A stretch of DNA of 64,000 nucleotides from Thalassobacillus pellis (GCF_016908295.1 NZ_JAFBDO010000001.1:310001-374000), one strand, 5' to 3'; counted from the first letter of the stretch, positions 15,727-25,981 are shown. The notes: a model not told the origin generated them from the sequence alone. Numbers and translations: made by a program.

Positions 15727-17454
15727 CTAAACAAGTTTATTCAGCTGGTCATCGATGAATTGCTTGAGTGTGTGGAGGCGTTTTTTGCTTTCTTCCATGG
15801 TCGCTGATGTAACCGCGTAATAGAATTTGATTTTCGGTTCTGTTCCAGATGGGCGGAGGCAGAACCAACAATCGTCTTCTAAAATGAATTTCAGGACATT
15901 CTCTTTTGGGAGGGAAATGTCACTCTCCTGCCCTGTATCCACTTCCATTCGTTTAGAAGAAGCATAATCTTCAACAGCAACGACTCTAAGATCGTCTACT
16001 TTTTCAATAGAAAGATTTCGAAAATCTTCCATGATGGATTTGATTTTTTCGGCCCCTTCTTTTCCCTCAAGCTTTATCGATTTCAAGTCTTCCAGATAGT
16101 ATCCATAACGGTCAAATAAGTTATGGAGAGCTTCAAGAAGTGTCTTTCCTTTTGTTTTCCAGAACACGCCTATTTCCGCTGCGAGCATTGCCGCCTGAAC
16201 AGCATCTTTATCACGGGCAAAGTCTTTTACCAAATAGCCATAGCTTTCTTCATAACCGAATAGGAATTCATATTCGCCCGTCCGTTCATATTCCCTGATT
16301 TTTTCGCCAATATATTTGAAACCTGTCAATGTATCAAGAGTTTCTATTTCATAATGGGACGCAATTTTGCGGCCAAATTCGGATGTAACGATCGTTTTGA
16401 TCAGAATTCCATTGTCTGGTAGATCGCTTTGCTGTGACAAGAGATAATCGAGCATAAGTGCCCCCAGCTGATTACCTGTCAAAACAGTATAACTGCCATT
16501 GCCATCAGGAACTGCGACCCCCAAACGATCAGCATCCGGATCTGTTCCGATCAGGACATCTGCACCGATTTTTCTTCCTTGCTCAATTGCCATTTCAAAA
16601 GCCTGGTGTTCTTCCGGATTCGGAGATGAAACCGTCGGAAATTCCGGATCAGGCTCGGCTTGTTCCTCGACTATATGGATGTTTTTTAATCCTGCCTGTT
16701 TAAATCCTTCTTCGACTAAAAAGCTTGCAGTTCCGTGCAGTGGGGTGAATACTACTTGGAAGTCATCAGCCATATCATAGGTGATATGCGGATTCAAATT
16801 AACTGAGCGAAGTTCTTTCAAGTAAGCGTCATCGACATGTTTATCGATCCATTCAAGCAGCCCTTTTTCCTCGAGTTCATCTTGATCAGCGGCAGCGATC
16901 GTCAATTCATTCTCTACCTGATTAACAAGTCGAACGAGTTCTCCTGCCTGTACCGGCGGCATTTGTCCACCGTCTTCATTGTAAACTTTAAATCCATTGT
17001 ATTCTGGCGGATTATGACTGGCTGTGATAACGATTCCTCCAGCGGCATGTAAAAAACGTACTGCAAAAGATAGTTCAGGGGTCGGACGTAGAGATGTAAA
17101 GACATATGATTTAATACCATTTGCACCGAGTACGCGGGCTGCTTCAACGGCAAATGTCTTGGAGTTATAGCGGGAATCGTAAGCGATGGCAATTCCTCGC
17201 TCTTTCCACTCCTGCCCCTGTTCTGTTATGTATCTGGCCAGACCTTCAGCCGCTCGGCGAATTGTGTAGATATTCATCCTGTTGGTGCCTGGACCAAGCT
17301 TCCCACGCATGCCACCTGTTCCGAATTCCAGATTTTTGTAAAAAGCATCTTCTAAGGATTGTTCATCGGACTGAATACTGTCCAGCTGGGATTTTAAATC
17401 TGCTTCCAACGTGTCGAATTCATTCCAGCGGTGATACGATGTATGCCAGGTCAT
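15727..17454 (-). CDS. pgcA: Alpha-phosphoglucomutase / phosphomannomutase
   Basis: A 575-residue enzyme interconverting glucose-1-phosphate and glucose-6-phosphate. The phosphoserine loop is TASHNP with Ser146, the metal loop is GTDPDADR, and the C-terminal phosphate-binding loop is RPSGTEPK. In Bacillus PgcA feeds UDP-glucose for teichoic acid glucosylation and links the Leloir pathway to glycolysis. The ATG follows AAAGGATG. It is downstream of manA and the gal genes, where it can process glucose-1-phosphate from galactose. Confidence 0.93.
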   Translation of the reverse strand: MTWHTSYHRWNEFDTLEADLKSQLDSIQSDEQSLEDAFYKNLEFGTGGMRGKLGPGTNRMNIYTIRRAAEGLARYITEQGQEWKERGIAIAYDSRYNSKTFAVEAARVLGANGIKSYVFTSLRPTPELSFAVRFLHAAGGIVITASHNPPEYNGFKVYNEDGGQMPPVQAGELVRLVNQVENELTIAAADQDELEEKGLLEWIDKHVDDAYLKELRSVNLNPHITYDMADDFQVVFTPLHGTASFLVEEGFKQAGLKNIHIVEEQAEPDPEFPTVSSPNPEEHQAFEMAIEQGRKIGADVLIGTDPDADRLGVAVPDGNGSYTVLTGNQLGALMLDYLLSQQSDLPDNGILIKTIVTSEFGRKIASHYEIETLDTLTGFKYIGEKIREYERTGEYEFLFGYEESYGYLVKDFARDKDAVQAAMLAAEIGVFWKTKGKTLLEALHNLFDRYGYYLEDLKSIKLEGKEGAEKIKSIMEDFRNLSIEKVDDLRVVAVEDYASSKRMEVDTGQESDISLPKENVLKFILEDDCWFCLRPSGTEPKIKFYYAVTSATMEESKKRLHTLKQFIDDQLNKLV

Positions 17455-17611
17455 AATATCATCCTTTACTGTTAGTATTTTATTTGGACATTATATCAAA
17501 AAAAGGCAGGATTTTTGCTTATATTTGAAAATCCCTTACGATACGTGCAAAACACACATAAATCGACAAACTAATAACTTCCCTATTTCAGCCTTTTTTT
17601 TTATAAAACAA

Positions 17612-17650
17612 CATCCAGATATTTTCCTTTTCCCGAATACCTGGATGTTA
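17612..17650 (-). terminator. Terminator after manA
   Basis: AACATCCAG and CTGGATGTT form a nine-base stem; on the minus strand an A/T-rich run follows. Confidence 0.72.
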
Positions 17651-17663
17651 ACCTGAATTTTTC

Positions 17664-18620
17664 CTATTTTGTCGGCCAGGATACGACCATATTTGCTTTT
17701 CCTTCCATTTCAAAGCTTTCAATTGTAGAAGGCAGAATGAAATGGTCTCCTTTTTTGAAAGAATAGCGCCCATTACCTACAAGGACAGCACCTTTTCCGT
17801 CAATAACACTTACAAGGGTATAGTTTTTGTAATGCATCTCAGGGGAGCGGCCATTCAGATCCCACAAAAGTACACCAAAGTATTCTTCTTCCAGTAATGT
17901 TTCCTGTTTAAGCCCCTTGTCGCTCGTTGCAGTACGGTTCAATTCGGGATCCTCATGGGGAACCGTTGTAACGTCAAGAGATTTGTCGAGATGAAGCTCT
18001 CGCTTTTTTCCATCATTTCCAACACGGTCATAGTCATATACACGATAAGTAATATCAGAGCTTTGCTGGGTTTCCAGAATCTGTACGCCAGCACCAATGG
18101 CATGAATCGTGCCACTTGGGACGTAGAAAAAGTCACCAGGGTTTACTTTGATGGACCGGAGCAAGCTGTCCCACTCTCCGTGTTCTACCATCTGTGTAAG
18201 CTCTTCTTTTGTTTTGGCGTGGTGGCCAAACACAATTTCAGCGTCTTCTTCACAATCAATGACATACCAGCACTCTGTTTTTCCATAGGCTTCGTTTTCC
18301 TGTTCTCGTGCGTATGTATCATCCGGATGAACTTGAACGGACAGGTCTTTTTTTGAATCCAGGATTTTTACCAGGAGGGGAAAATCTTCACCTTCCTGAT
18401 CAGCAAAAAGCTCCCTATGCTCCTCCCATGCCTCCGTTAACGTTTTTCCTTTCAAGGGCCCATTCAGTATTTCGTTCGGTCCATTGGAATGTGCGGAAAT
18501 TCCCCAGCATTCACCGGTTTCGTCTGAGGGAATCTCATAATCGAAAATTTCATGCAGTTTTGTACCGCCCCAAATTCTTTCTTTGAATACTGGCTTTAAA
18601 AAAATCGGTTCGTTATACAT
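17664..18620 (-). CDS. manA: Mannose-6-phosphate isomerase, class I
   Basis: A 318-residue zinc-dependent isomerase of the ManA/Pmi type converting mannose-6-phosphate and fructose-6-phosphate. It begins MYNEPIFLKPVFKERIWGGT, the typical N-terminus; zinc ligands lie in VQVHPDD and in the YVPSGTIHAIGAG segment, with the ILETQQSSDITYRVYDYDR motif. The ATG is eight bases after GGAG; a GTG one codon earlier is the alternative. It is a single gene with its own terminator. Confidence 0.92.
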   Translation of the reverse strand: MYNEPIFLKPVFKERIWGGTKLHEIFDYEIPSDETGECWGISAHSNGPNEILNGPLKGKTLTEAWEEHRELFADQEGEDFPLLVKILDSKKDLSVQVHPDDTYAREQENEAYGKTECWYVIDCEEDAEIVFGHHAKTKEELTQMVEHGEWDSLLRSIKVNPGDFFYVPSGTIHAIGAGVQILETQQSSDITYRVYDYDRVGNDGKKRELHLDKSLDVTTVPHEDPELNRTATSDKGLKQETLLEEEYFGVLLWDLNGRSPEMHYKNYTLVSVIDGKGAVLVGNGRYSFKKGDHFILPSTIESFEMEGKANMVVSWPTK

Positions 18621-18699
18621 CACTTTTGCTCCTTTGCCTGTCTATTGGATACCTACATTGAATTGTAATATATCAGGAGAAATATACAAGGGAAGACAA

Positions 18700-18736
18700 T
18701 CGAAAGAACCGATTCCAGCTGGAATCAGTTCCTTCT
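18700..18736 (-). terminator. Terminator of the galK-galE-galT-GH43 unit
   Basis: GAAAGAAC.GATTCC and GGAATC.GTTCCTTC form a long stem between the GH43 gene and manA. Confidence 0.75.
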
Positions 18737-18750
18737 TTTGTCTTTGTGGC

Positions 18751-20913
18751 TTACTTTTTCGATAAACTGATATAATCAACTTCTACTGCTCCAGCTTTTC
18801 TGGAAAGTTCAATGGTATTAACTCCTTTTTCCAGATGAACAGTTTCAGAAGATATCTCCCAGTCACCTTGTTCATTCGGAAGATAAGCAACTTCTCTGGC
18901 AAGCTCACCATTGACCATAATGTGATGGCTGCTCATTTGCTCGGTATTGTTCTTGTAGGAGACACTCAATTTGTAATCGCCTGTCTCACCAACTTTGATT
19001 CTATATGCGACAGCGCTGTTCTTTTCATCCATGTCACCAATTGTTTGTCCGTTTGACGCAGCAATATCATTTATTGTCCTTGCTTCTTCTATTTCTGCGT
19101 GTTCAGCCTCATACCTCAGAACAGAAGGGTTTTTTTCGACAAGCTCGATGTAATCAAGCTCGGTAAATAACTTTCCTTTGGAAATGCGGATAGTATTGCT
19201 TGCTTGTTCAAGGCTTACATCCATCTCTGCGAAACGCCAGTTATCCCATCCATAACTTTTATAAGAGATTTCACCGATATCCTTACCATTCAATGCAATG
19301 TGATGTGTCGCTTGTTTCCCCATTCCATTTGAATATCTGACCTTTAAGGTATATTCACCAGGGGGGACGTCAACATCAAACGCTACATAGCTGTCTTCGT
19401 AATCAATATAACCTACTTTTTTACCGCCAGAAGCTGCCGTATTTTCCACAATCTTCGCTTGATGTACATACGCATTTTCTGCTTCAAACTGATAGCCTGG
19501 CGGAAATCCCGGGGTCAAGGTTCCTGGCTGTTCGCCAGAAGGTACTTTTAATAAAGTTTCCGTTGAAACCGGGGTGCCGAAATTAGGTGTTCCATCTTCA
19601 TTCCAGGAGAACTTCTGCATGCGGACGTTCCTGTTCCAGCCTGCACCTTCATATTTCGCGGCATGATAAATGATCCAATTTTCCGTACCGTCCGGTGATT
19701 GAAAAAATCCGTTATGCCCTGGCCCAAAAACTCCTGCTTCCGGCCGTTTTTCGAACACAGGTTCAGGGCTCTTCTCCCATGCGGATGGCTCGAGTGGGTT
19801 GTTCCCTGTAAAAGTCAACATTCCTAAATTGTAATCGTCAGTCCAGCTGCCACTTGCGGAATAGATTAAGAACAGGTCCCCCTGGTCATTCTTTAAAAAT
19901 TGCGGTCCTTCATTTACATGGGGGAAACCGACCGTTTCCCAGTCATATTCTGGATGTGATAACTCCACCCTATCCCCTGATACATTCCAAGGATTAGTCA
20001 TCGGAGCAATGTAAATATTCTGACTTACATTTACATCTCCTTCCCACCCTGACCACGCGAAGTAATACTGGCCTTCATATTTCAAAATGGTTCCATCAAT
20101 CGACCACTTATCCGCTGGTGTGGTAATTTTTCCGTAGCTTGTACCTTCAGGGTAGGAGTATTCGCTGAAAGGATCAGATGTTTCCGATTGTAGCACATAC
20201 ATCCGCTGTTTTCCCATATCTCCAGCAGAAGCTGCAAAATAGATATACCATTTCCCGTCTATAAAATGAATCTCCGGTGCCCAGATGTGCTCACTGTTTG
20301 GCGCTCCTTCCTCTGGCTTCCAGACGACTTTGCTCGGCGCGTCTTTCAATCCGCTGATAGTCTTTGATTTCCAGATGGTGATATTGTTTCCGGTTGTCTG
20401 TGTGTAGTAATAATAACCGTCGGAGTGTCTTACAATCCAAGGATCAGCACCGTCGCCGATAATGGGGTTTTCAAAAAGTTCTATGGGGACTTCCTCATAA
20501 TAAAAGGTTATATGGCCAATGTCAGGCTGATTCCCTCCATTATTCATTGGTGCGGACAGGTTTTTTCCCATCGTCTCCCCCTTGCTATAGGTATAAAGAT
20601 GACCTCCATTACCGCCTTTGACAAAAACATATTTGACTCTCAGCTTAGAGTTCCAATTGAATGATTTTGCATCATTAAAATGAAGTGTAATCATCCCATT
20701 ATGATAGTTGCCGCTTTTGGGTGAGCCATTCTCAATTTCAAGTTTCCATTGTTTAAGCCCATCCAACTTAGAAGGCAGCTGCTCGTTACCTGGGCGGTCG
20801 TTTCCTTCAATGATGACTGGGTTTTCTGCAGCATAACTTTCCATATCTCCACTCCAGATCAATAGAGGCAGCATCAAGGCGATAACCAGCAGCTTTTTTA
20901 CAACTTTTTTCAT
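18751..20913 (-). CDS. Secreted GH43 arabinosidase-type enzyme with two carbohydrate-binding modules
   Basis: A 720-residue exported enzyme. A signal peptide covers residues 1-28, followed by about 100 residues of unassigned beta-rich sequence. The GH43 five-bladed propeller spans about 130-440, with the catalytic Asp in GADPWIV, the pKa-modulating Asp in SIDGTIL and the acid Glu in NEGPQF. Two modules of CBM6/CBM35 type follow, each starting EAE(N/H)A and ending near the DYI motif (about 465-590 and 600-720). It likely releases arabinose or short arabino-oligosaccharides from a polymer outside the cell. It is the last gene of the gal operon, 55 bases after galT, which ties it to a galactose-containing substrate. 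Confidence 0.88.
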   Translation of the reverse strand: MKKVVKKLLVIALMLPLLIWSGDMESYAAENPVIIEGNDRPGNEQLPSKLDGLKQWKLEIENGSPKSGNYHNGMITLHFNDAKSFNWNSKLRVKYVFVKGGNGGHLYTYSKGETMGKNLSAPMNNGGNQPDIGHITFYYEEVPIELFENPIIGDGADPWIVRHSDGYYYYTQTTGNNITIWKSKTISGLKDAPSKVVWKPEEGAPNSEHIWAPEIHFIDGKWYIYFAASAGDMGKQRMYVLQSETSDPFSEYSYPEGTSYGKITTPADKWSIDGTILKYEGQYYFAWSGWEGDVNVSQNIYIAPMTNPWNVSGDRVELSHPEYDWETVGFPHVNEGPQFLKNDQGDLFLIYSASGSWTDDYNLGMLTFTGNNPLEPSAWEKSPEPVFEKRPEAGVFGPGHNGFFQSPDGTENWIIYHAAKYEGAGWNRNVRMQKFSWNEDGTPNFGTPVSTETLLKVPSGEQPGTLTPGFPPGYQFEAENAYVHQAKIVENTAASGGKKVGYIDYEDSYVAFDVDVPPGEYTLKVRYSNGMGKQATHHIALNGKDIGEISYKSYGWDNWRFAEMDVSLEQASNTIRISKGKLFTELDYIELVEKNPSVLRYEAEHAEIEEARTINDIAASNGQTIGDMDEKNSAVAYRIKVGETGDYKLSVSYKNNTEQMSSHHIMVNGELAREVAYLPNEQGDWEISSETVHLEKGVNTIELSRKAGAVEVDYISLSKK

Positions 20914-20968
20914 TTACAGACTCCTTTACAAGAGAATTAATTTCCACACAGCTACTTACACCATCGCT

Positions 20969-22486
20969 TTACATCCGGTCCAGGAACCTCCGGAATGCAT
21001 CCTGCCCTTCCGTGTTACGTTTAAATACACCGGCATGCTCGAGTACTGTTGAAAAAGTTTTTCCTATCTCTTGCTGTAAAACCTGTCTGATGTTGTCCTC
21101 CTTCAAATCAGGATGTTCCTCCACAATTCTCTTGGCCCAATCGACATGCTTGACGGTCCTTTCATCTTCTTTTCCTGCAGTGTCAAGATCACCAGCCAGC
21201 ATGTAGCTGCTGAGTGCATCGATTTCCTCCACCAGGCGGCCAGGAAGGACAGCAAGGCCCATGACTTCAATCAGTCCAATATTTTCTTTTTTTATATGGT
21301 GGACTTCCTGGTGGGGATGATAAATGCCTAAGGGGTATTCCTCACTGGTACGGTTATTCCGAAGAACCAGATCAAGTTCGTAAAGTTTACCCCTTCTTCT
21401 TGCAATCGGTGTGATGGTATTGTGCGCATTTCCTTTTGTTTCTGCTAATATACCAACTGATTCATCGCTGTAGCCTCTCCATTTTTCAAGAATCCTGCCG
21501 GCGAGCTCAGAGACCTGGCCACGGTTTTCTCCCTGAAGCCTGATGACAGACATCGGCCATTTAACAATGCCAGCTTTGATATTTTCAAATCCTTTAATCG
21601 TTACGGTTTCCTCAATCGGAGCTTTAGCCATTGGAAAGTCGTGATGACCGGCCTGAAAATGGTCATGACTCAGGATTGAGCCCCCGACAATCGGAAGGTC
21701 TGCATTCGAACCGACAAAATAATGGGGCAGTTGTTCAACAAAATGAAGCAGGCGATCAAAGCCTTCTTTTGATATTTCCATTGGGCGATGTTCGCGAGAA
21801 AGGACAATAGCATGCTCATTATAATAAACGTAAGGGGAATATTGCAGATACCAACGCTCTTCCTCCAGCTCCATGGGGATGATACGATGATTTTGCCTGG
21901 CAGGATGGTCCAAGCGGCCGGCATACCCGACATTCTCCTTACATAGTAGACATTTCGGATAGGAAACAGACGTATTTGCCTTTGCAGCTGCGATAGCCTT
22001 CGGGTCCTTCTCCGGTTTGGACAGATTGATGGTAATTTCCAGATCACCGTAAATAGTCGGGCTGTACCAGTGGACATTTTTGGCAATTCTGTCTGTCCTG
22101 ATATAATGAGCAGATTTGGCAAGCTCGTAGAAAAATTCGGTTGCAGCAACTGGCCCTTCCGTTTGATAATAATGATAGAATGTTTTATTGACCTCTGAAG
22201 GGCGTGGGAGCAGCTTATCCATAATGCGAGGGTCAAACAAATCACGTTCGGTTACTGTATTTTCTGGTAAAATACCCTTTGCAGCTGCATAATCAAGCAT
22301 GTTTTCCAGGATATCGATTGGAGTCTCCAAACGTTCCTCAGGTGTGAGGGCTGGTTGAAAATCATGGAGTTGAAATAACTCAAGAAGTCCATTCCTGATA
22401 TAATCAGTATCCCATACAGAAATCATTTCTTTTTGCAGCCCATATCGAATCAGCCTGTCAATTTCCCGATAGATATCCACATTCAT
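20969..22486 (-). CDS. galT: UDP-glucose-hexose-1-phosphate uridylyltransferase (type 2 GalT)
   Basis: A 505-residue GalT of the Gram-positive class II type, which is longer than the E. coli enzyme. The active-site HxH is in GGSILSHDHFQAG, and YSPYVYYNEHAIVLS is typical of the class. It exchanges UMP between UDP-glucose and galactose-1-phosphate in the Leloir pathway. It is 18 bases after galE and before the GH43 gene. Confidence 0.94.
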   Translation of the reverse strand: MNVDIYREIDRLIRYGLQKEMISVWDTDYIRNGLLELFQLHDFQPALTPEERLETPIDILENMLDYAAAKGILPENTVTERDLFDPRIMDKLLPRPSEVNKTFYHYYQTEGPVAATEFFYELAKSAHYIRTDRIAKNVHWYSPTIYGDLEITINLSKPEKDPKAIAAAKANTSVSYPKCLLCKENVGYAGRLDHPARQNHRIIPMELEEERWYLQYSPYVYYNEHAIVLSREHRPMEISKEGFDRLLHFVEQLPHYFVGSNADLPIVGGSILSHDHFQAGHHDFPMAKAPIEETVTIKGFENIKAGIVKWPMSVIRLQGENRGQVSELAGRILEKWRGYSDESVGILAETKGNAHNTITPIARRRGKLYELDLVLRNNRTSEEYPLGIYHPHQEVHHIKKENIGLIEVMGLAVLPGRLVEEIDALSSYMLAGDLDTAGKEDERTVKHVDWAKRIVEEHPDLKEDNIRQVLQQEIGKTFSTVLEHAGVFKRNTEGQDAFRRFLDRM

Positions 22487-22504
22487 ATAATCACCTCGTT
22501 TTAC

Positions 22505-23494
22505 TTAATCTTCGTAACCGTCCGGATGGTCCTGGAACCAATGCCATGCCGTCCGGATCATCTCTTCCATATCTGAATGCTGCGGATGCCAGCCAAGCTC
22601 ATTGAGTGCTTTTTCCGAAGAAGCGACCAATTGTGCAGGGTCTCCTGAACGTCGAGGTGCTATTTCAGCCGGTATATCGTGTCCCGTCACTCTTCTCGCT
22701 GCATCGATCACTTCTTTTACCGTAAAGCCCTGGCCATTCCCGAGGTTGAACACATCACTCTGTCCATCCTTACTTAACTTCTTAATCGCCAGAAGGTGCG
22801 CATCAACAAGGTCGGTAACATGAATATAGTCACGGACACAGGTGCCATCTTTCGTTTCATAGTCATTGCCAAAGACGAGTATCTTATCACGTTTGTCTAA
22901 GGCTACCTGGAGAATGATTGGGATAAGATGGGTTTCCGGCCTGTGATCTTCCCCGATTCTGCCTTCCGGGTCCGCACCTGCCACATTGAAATAACGAAGG
23001 ATAATATGCTTGATACCATGTGCTTTTTCTGCCCATTTCAACATTTTTTCAATGGCGAGTTTCGTTTCCCCATATGGATTTGTAGGGGCCGTAGTATCCG
23101 TTTCCTGAATGGGCACCTGTTGTGGCTCCCCGTATGTTGCAGCGGTCGAGGAGAAGACGATTTTACTTACATGGTTTGCTGCCATGACACGAAGCAGGCA
23201 GACCGCCCCATAAACATTATTATCGTAATATTTAAGTGGATCCTCGACACTCTCTCCTACAAGAGAATCTGCAGCAAAGTGGATGACAGCATCGATATCA
23301 TTTTTCTGGAAAACATCATTTAAAAAATCTTCATCCCGGAGATCTCCCTGATAAAACCTGGCTCCATCCAGCACCGACTGCTTATGTCCTTTTTGTAAAT
23401 TATCTACTACAATAACTTCTTCACCTTTGTCTATTAATTGCGCGACAGCATGGCTTCCAATGTATCCTGCTCCGCCGCAAACTAGTACTGCCAT
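22505..23494 (-). CDS. galE: UDP-glucose 4-epimerase
   Basis: A 329-residue extended short-chain dehydrogenase. The NAD-binding loop is GGAGYIGSH at the N-terminus, the catalytic Ser/Tyr/Lys are in SSTAATYGEP and NPYGETKLAIE, and the length is typical. It converts UDP-galactose to UDP-glucose. It is 14 bases downstream of galK and preceded by AGGAGGAAAT. Confidence 0.95.
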   Translation of the reverse strand: MAVLVCGGAGYIGSHAVAQLIDKGEEVIVVDNLQKGHKQSVLDGARFYQGDLRDEDFLNDVFQKNDIDAVIHFAADSLVGESVEDPLKYYDNNVYGAVCLLRVMAANHVSKIVFSSTAATYGEPQQVPIQETDTTAPTNPYGETKLAIEKMLKWAEKAHGIKHIILRYFNVAGADPEGRIGEDHRPETHLIPIILQVALDKRDKILVFGNDYETKDGTCVRDYIHVTDLVDAHLLAIKKLSKDGQSDVFNLGNGQGFTVKEVIDAARRVTGHDIPAEIAPRRSGDPAQLVASSEKALNELGWHPQHSDMEEMIRTAWHWFQDHPDGYED

Positions 23495-23508
23495 GATATT
23501 TCCTCCTT

Positions 23509-24666
23509 CTACAGCATTTTTGCTCCATCACCGATTTCAACGACATAAAAATCTGCTGACAGACCTGTTCTTTGTTTGTATTTTTCCCGAACATTTTCTA
23601 TGAAACTATCTCTAATGTCATTCGGGACAATACTTATCGTACAGCCTCCGAATCCAGCTCCAGTCATCCTGGATCCAATTGCACCTTCTTCCCATGCGGC
23701 TTCTGCCAGGGCATCCAGTTCTTTGCCTGTCACCTCATAATCATCCCGCAATGATTTATGGGATTCGTTCATCAACCTTCCAAAACCTTCGATGTCACCA
23801 TCATTCAGTTTTTCGACTGCTTTGACAGTCCGGTCGTTTTCATAAACAGCATGCCTGGCGCGCTTTTGGACCACCTTATCCGAAATCAGATGTTTGTGCT
23901 GTTCGAACTTTTCCGGGGTCAAATCTCCAAGGGTGTTTATATCCAGTGCGCTTCTGAGCTCCTGGACTGCTGTTTCACACTGTGTCCTTCGTTCATTGTA
24001 CTTGGAGTCAGCAAGGCCTCTGCGTTTATTTGTATTGGTAATAATCAGACTTTCTTTTTCTAAGGAAATCGGAGTATGTTTATAATTCAATGTATCACAA
24101 TCTAGTAGAATGGCATGGTCTTTTTTTCCAAGTCCGATGGCAAACTGATCCATAATACCACAGTTTACACCAACGAACTCGTTCTCTGCTTTTTGTGCCA
24201 GTTTTACCATTTCCACCATATCCACATCCAGCCCATACAGTTCTTTTAATAGCACAGCAGTCGCCAGCTCGATGGAAGCTGAAGAGGAAAGACCAGCGCC
24301 GTTTGGAATATTGCCATAAAACGCCACATCAAAGCCATGCTCCAGTTTGTATCCTGCCTCTTGAAAAACAGCGGTCACCCCTTTTGGATAATTGGCCCAA
24401 TCGTGCTCGAGGACATATTCAAGCTGATGAACTTGGGCTTCTATAATTCCAGCATCAGCAAAGTTCATAGAATAAAGCTTGATTTTCCCATCCTCCCGTT
24501 TTCGGGCTACTGCATAGGTCCCCACGCTCAATGCGCACGGAAAAACATGGCCGCCATTATAGTCGGTATGTTCCCCGATCAAATTGACCCGGCCTGGTGC
24601 GAAAAAGGAAAACAACTCCCCGTGGCCGCCGAACTGATTGATAAATGCATTTTTTAATTGCTCCAT
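23509..24666 (-). CDS. galK: Galactokinase
   Basis: A 385-residue GHMP kinase. The galactokinase signature GRVNLIGEHTDYNGG is near residue 30, the ATP-binding PNGAGLSSSAS loop near 125 and the third motif GAGFGGCTI near the C-terminus. The ATG at 24664-24666 follows GAGGTG by six bases. It is the first gene of galK-galE-galT-GH43. A XylR-type operator lies upstream (24735-24759), so the unit is probably controlled by the ROK repressor at 33288-34502. Confidence 0.95.
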   Translation of the reverse strand: MEQLKNAFINQFGGHGELFSFFAPGRVNLIGEHTDYNGGHVFPCALSVGTYAVARKREDGKIKLYSMNFADAGIIEAQVHQLEYVLEHDWANYPKGVTAVFQEAGYKLEHGFDVAFYGNIPNGAGLSSSASIELATAVLLKELYGLDVDMVEMVKLAQKAENEFVGVNCGIMDQFAIGLGKKDHAILLDCDTLNYKHTPISLEKESLIITNTNKRRGLADSKYNERRTQCETAVQELRSALDINTLGDLTPEKFEQHKHLISDKVVQKRARHAVYENDRTVKAVEKLNDGDIEGFGRLMNESHKSLRDDYEVTGKELDALAEAAWEEGAIGSRMTGAGFGGCTISIVPNDIRDSFIENVREKYKQRTGLSADFYVVEIGDGAKML

Positions 24667-24734
24667 CCTGCCCACCTCTTATCGTAATCTTTTATAAGGA
24701 ATGGTAGATTCCCATCTACCATATTGTAACACAC

Positions 24735-24759
24735 TTACTTAATTAATTTAATTAATTAT
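24735..24759. promoter_or_regulatory. ROK/XylR-type operator upstream of galK
   Basis: TTACTTAATT, five bases, AATTAATTAT. This is the same 25-base layout as the perfect site at 30956-30980 and the Bacillus xyl operator (TTAGTTTGTT-N5-AACAAACTAA). Confidence 0.65.
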
Positions 24760-24760
24760 G

Positions 24761-25981
24761 TTATCTATCCTTCGTCCATTCTTTAAATCGCTGACCAACA
24801 CGATTCTCATTTCTTACGAGCTTTCCATGTTCGTCCATTTCCAATGTATAAAGACCGAATGGCATCAGCTCTTCTTCCGCACTTTTGCCGGAAGTGCGAT
24901 ATTCCCAGTCCACTAAGTCAAAAAATGGGAACCACGTATATCCGATAACATTGACTCCTTCCTTTCTTAAAGAAAAGCAAGCTTCTGCCGATTCATCAAG
25001 CCAGTCTATTCTTTCTGTTTCTGAACCCCTGAAGCTGGTTTCCGTGATCATGATAGGAGCTTTATATCTTCTCTCTGCTTCACGGATAATGTCCTTCATT
25101 TCTTCTCCGGTTCCCAGAATGTGCGGATAGGTAATGAACCCATGCTTGTCCCTTCTCACCTCATGGACACTGAACTGAGGATAATAATTGATCCCAACAA
25201 TATCAAACTGGCAATTATTATGCTGGAACCATTCCAGTTGTTCAGGAGTTACACCATATTGCATCATCAGGCCAAACAAGGAATGCTCTTCACTGATTTG
25301 CCCATTTAACAGCTCCCACATAACAAAGCGGTTTTCATTCCAAAGATCCGTCTCGGTCTGAAGTGCATCATCTTCAGTGACATATTTTTTAGTTGCATCC
25401 ACATGTACCATTGCCGCATTCGAGTCTATGGATTTGATGGCAGAAATCGTTTTAATGATACCTTTACCAAGCTGGATGATAAGATGGTAAAATCCCTGCA
25501 AACCAGTTTGGTAAGGCGGCCATACACCATTCAGACCGCAAAATTCCGCGTTGACATAAGGTTCATTGAGAGGAGTATAATGGGTAACGATATCGCTGTA
25601 CCTTTCGGCAAATGCCTTCGCATAATTAGCGACACAGTCAGGATACCTGCCATTACTGAACTCATTTTTCAGCCAATGAGGCGTGCCATAATGCATCAGA
25701 TCGATGATCGGGACAAGCTCCTTATTTTCCCGGAAGTAATCCATTACTTGATCGACCCATCTCCAGTCGAATTCCCCTTCTTCTTTTTCCACTTTGTACC
25801 AGGGTATCCCATAACGGATCATTGTTGCCCCGGATTTACGAGCCAGGTCCAAATCTTCCTTCCAGTTTTGATAATGCTGGGTAAGTGTATATTCATCCAA
25901 GGGGCGTTCCCCTCTTTCTACCTGGGTGACAAAAGTATCTTCGATGCCTACTGCCCATGTAAATTCATTTTCTAACTTCAA
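24761..25981 (-). CDS. Glycoside hydrolase family 1 enzyme
   Basis: A 406-residue TIM-barrel enzyme of family 1 (beta-glucosidase/beta-galactosidase group). The acid/base Glu is in YTPLNEPYV and the nucleophile Glu in MITETSF, where the usual ITENG reads ITETS. It is shorter than the usual 440-480. No signal peptide is seen, so it acts inside the cell. I use the TTG at 25979-25981 because it lies five bases after GGGGTGG and downstream of a terminator; longer reading would start inside that terminator hairpin. Substrate is unknown; a beta-galactoside would fit the neighbours. Confidence 0.82.
   Translation of the reverse strand: MKLENEFTWAVGIEDTFVTQVERGERPLDEYTLTQHYQNWKEDLDLARKSGATMIRYGIPWYKVEKEEGEFDWRWVDQVMDYFRENKELVPIIDLMHYGTPHWLKNEFSNGRYPDCVANYAKAFAERYSDIVTHYTPLNEPYVNAEFCGLNGVWPPYQTGLQGFYHLIIQLGKGIIKTISAIKSIDSNAAMVHVDATKKYVTEDDALQTETDLWNENRFVMWELLNGQISEEHSLFGLMMQYGVTPEQLEWFQHNNCQFDIVGINYYPQFSVHEVRRDKHGFITYPHILGTGEEMKDIIREAERRYKAPIMITETSFRGSETERIDWLDESAEACFSLRKEGVNVIGYTWFPFFDLVDWEYRTSGKSAEEELMPFGLYTLEMDEHGKLVRNENRVGQRFKEWTKDR

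Noticed and set aside
21670-22245. 191-codon frame within galT on the same strand
   Set aside because: Shadow of galT, which has full catalytic motifs.
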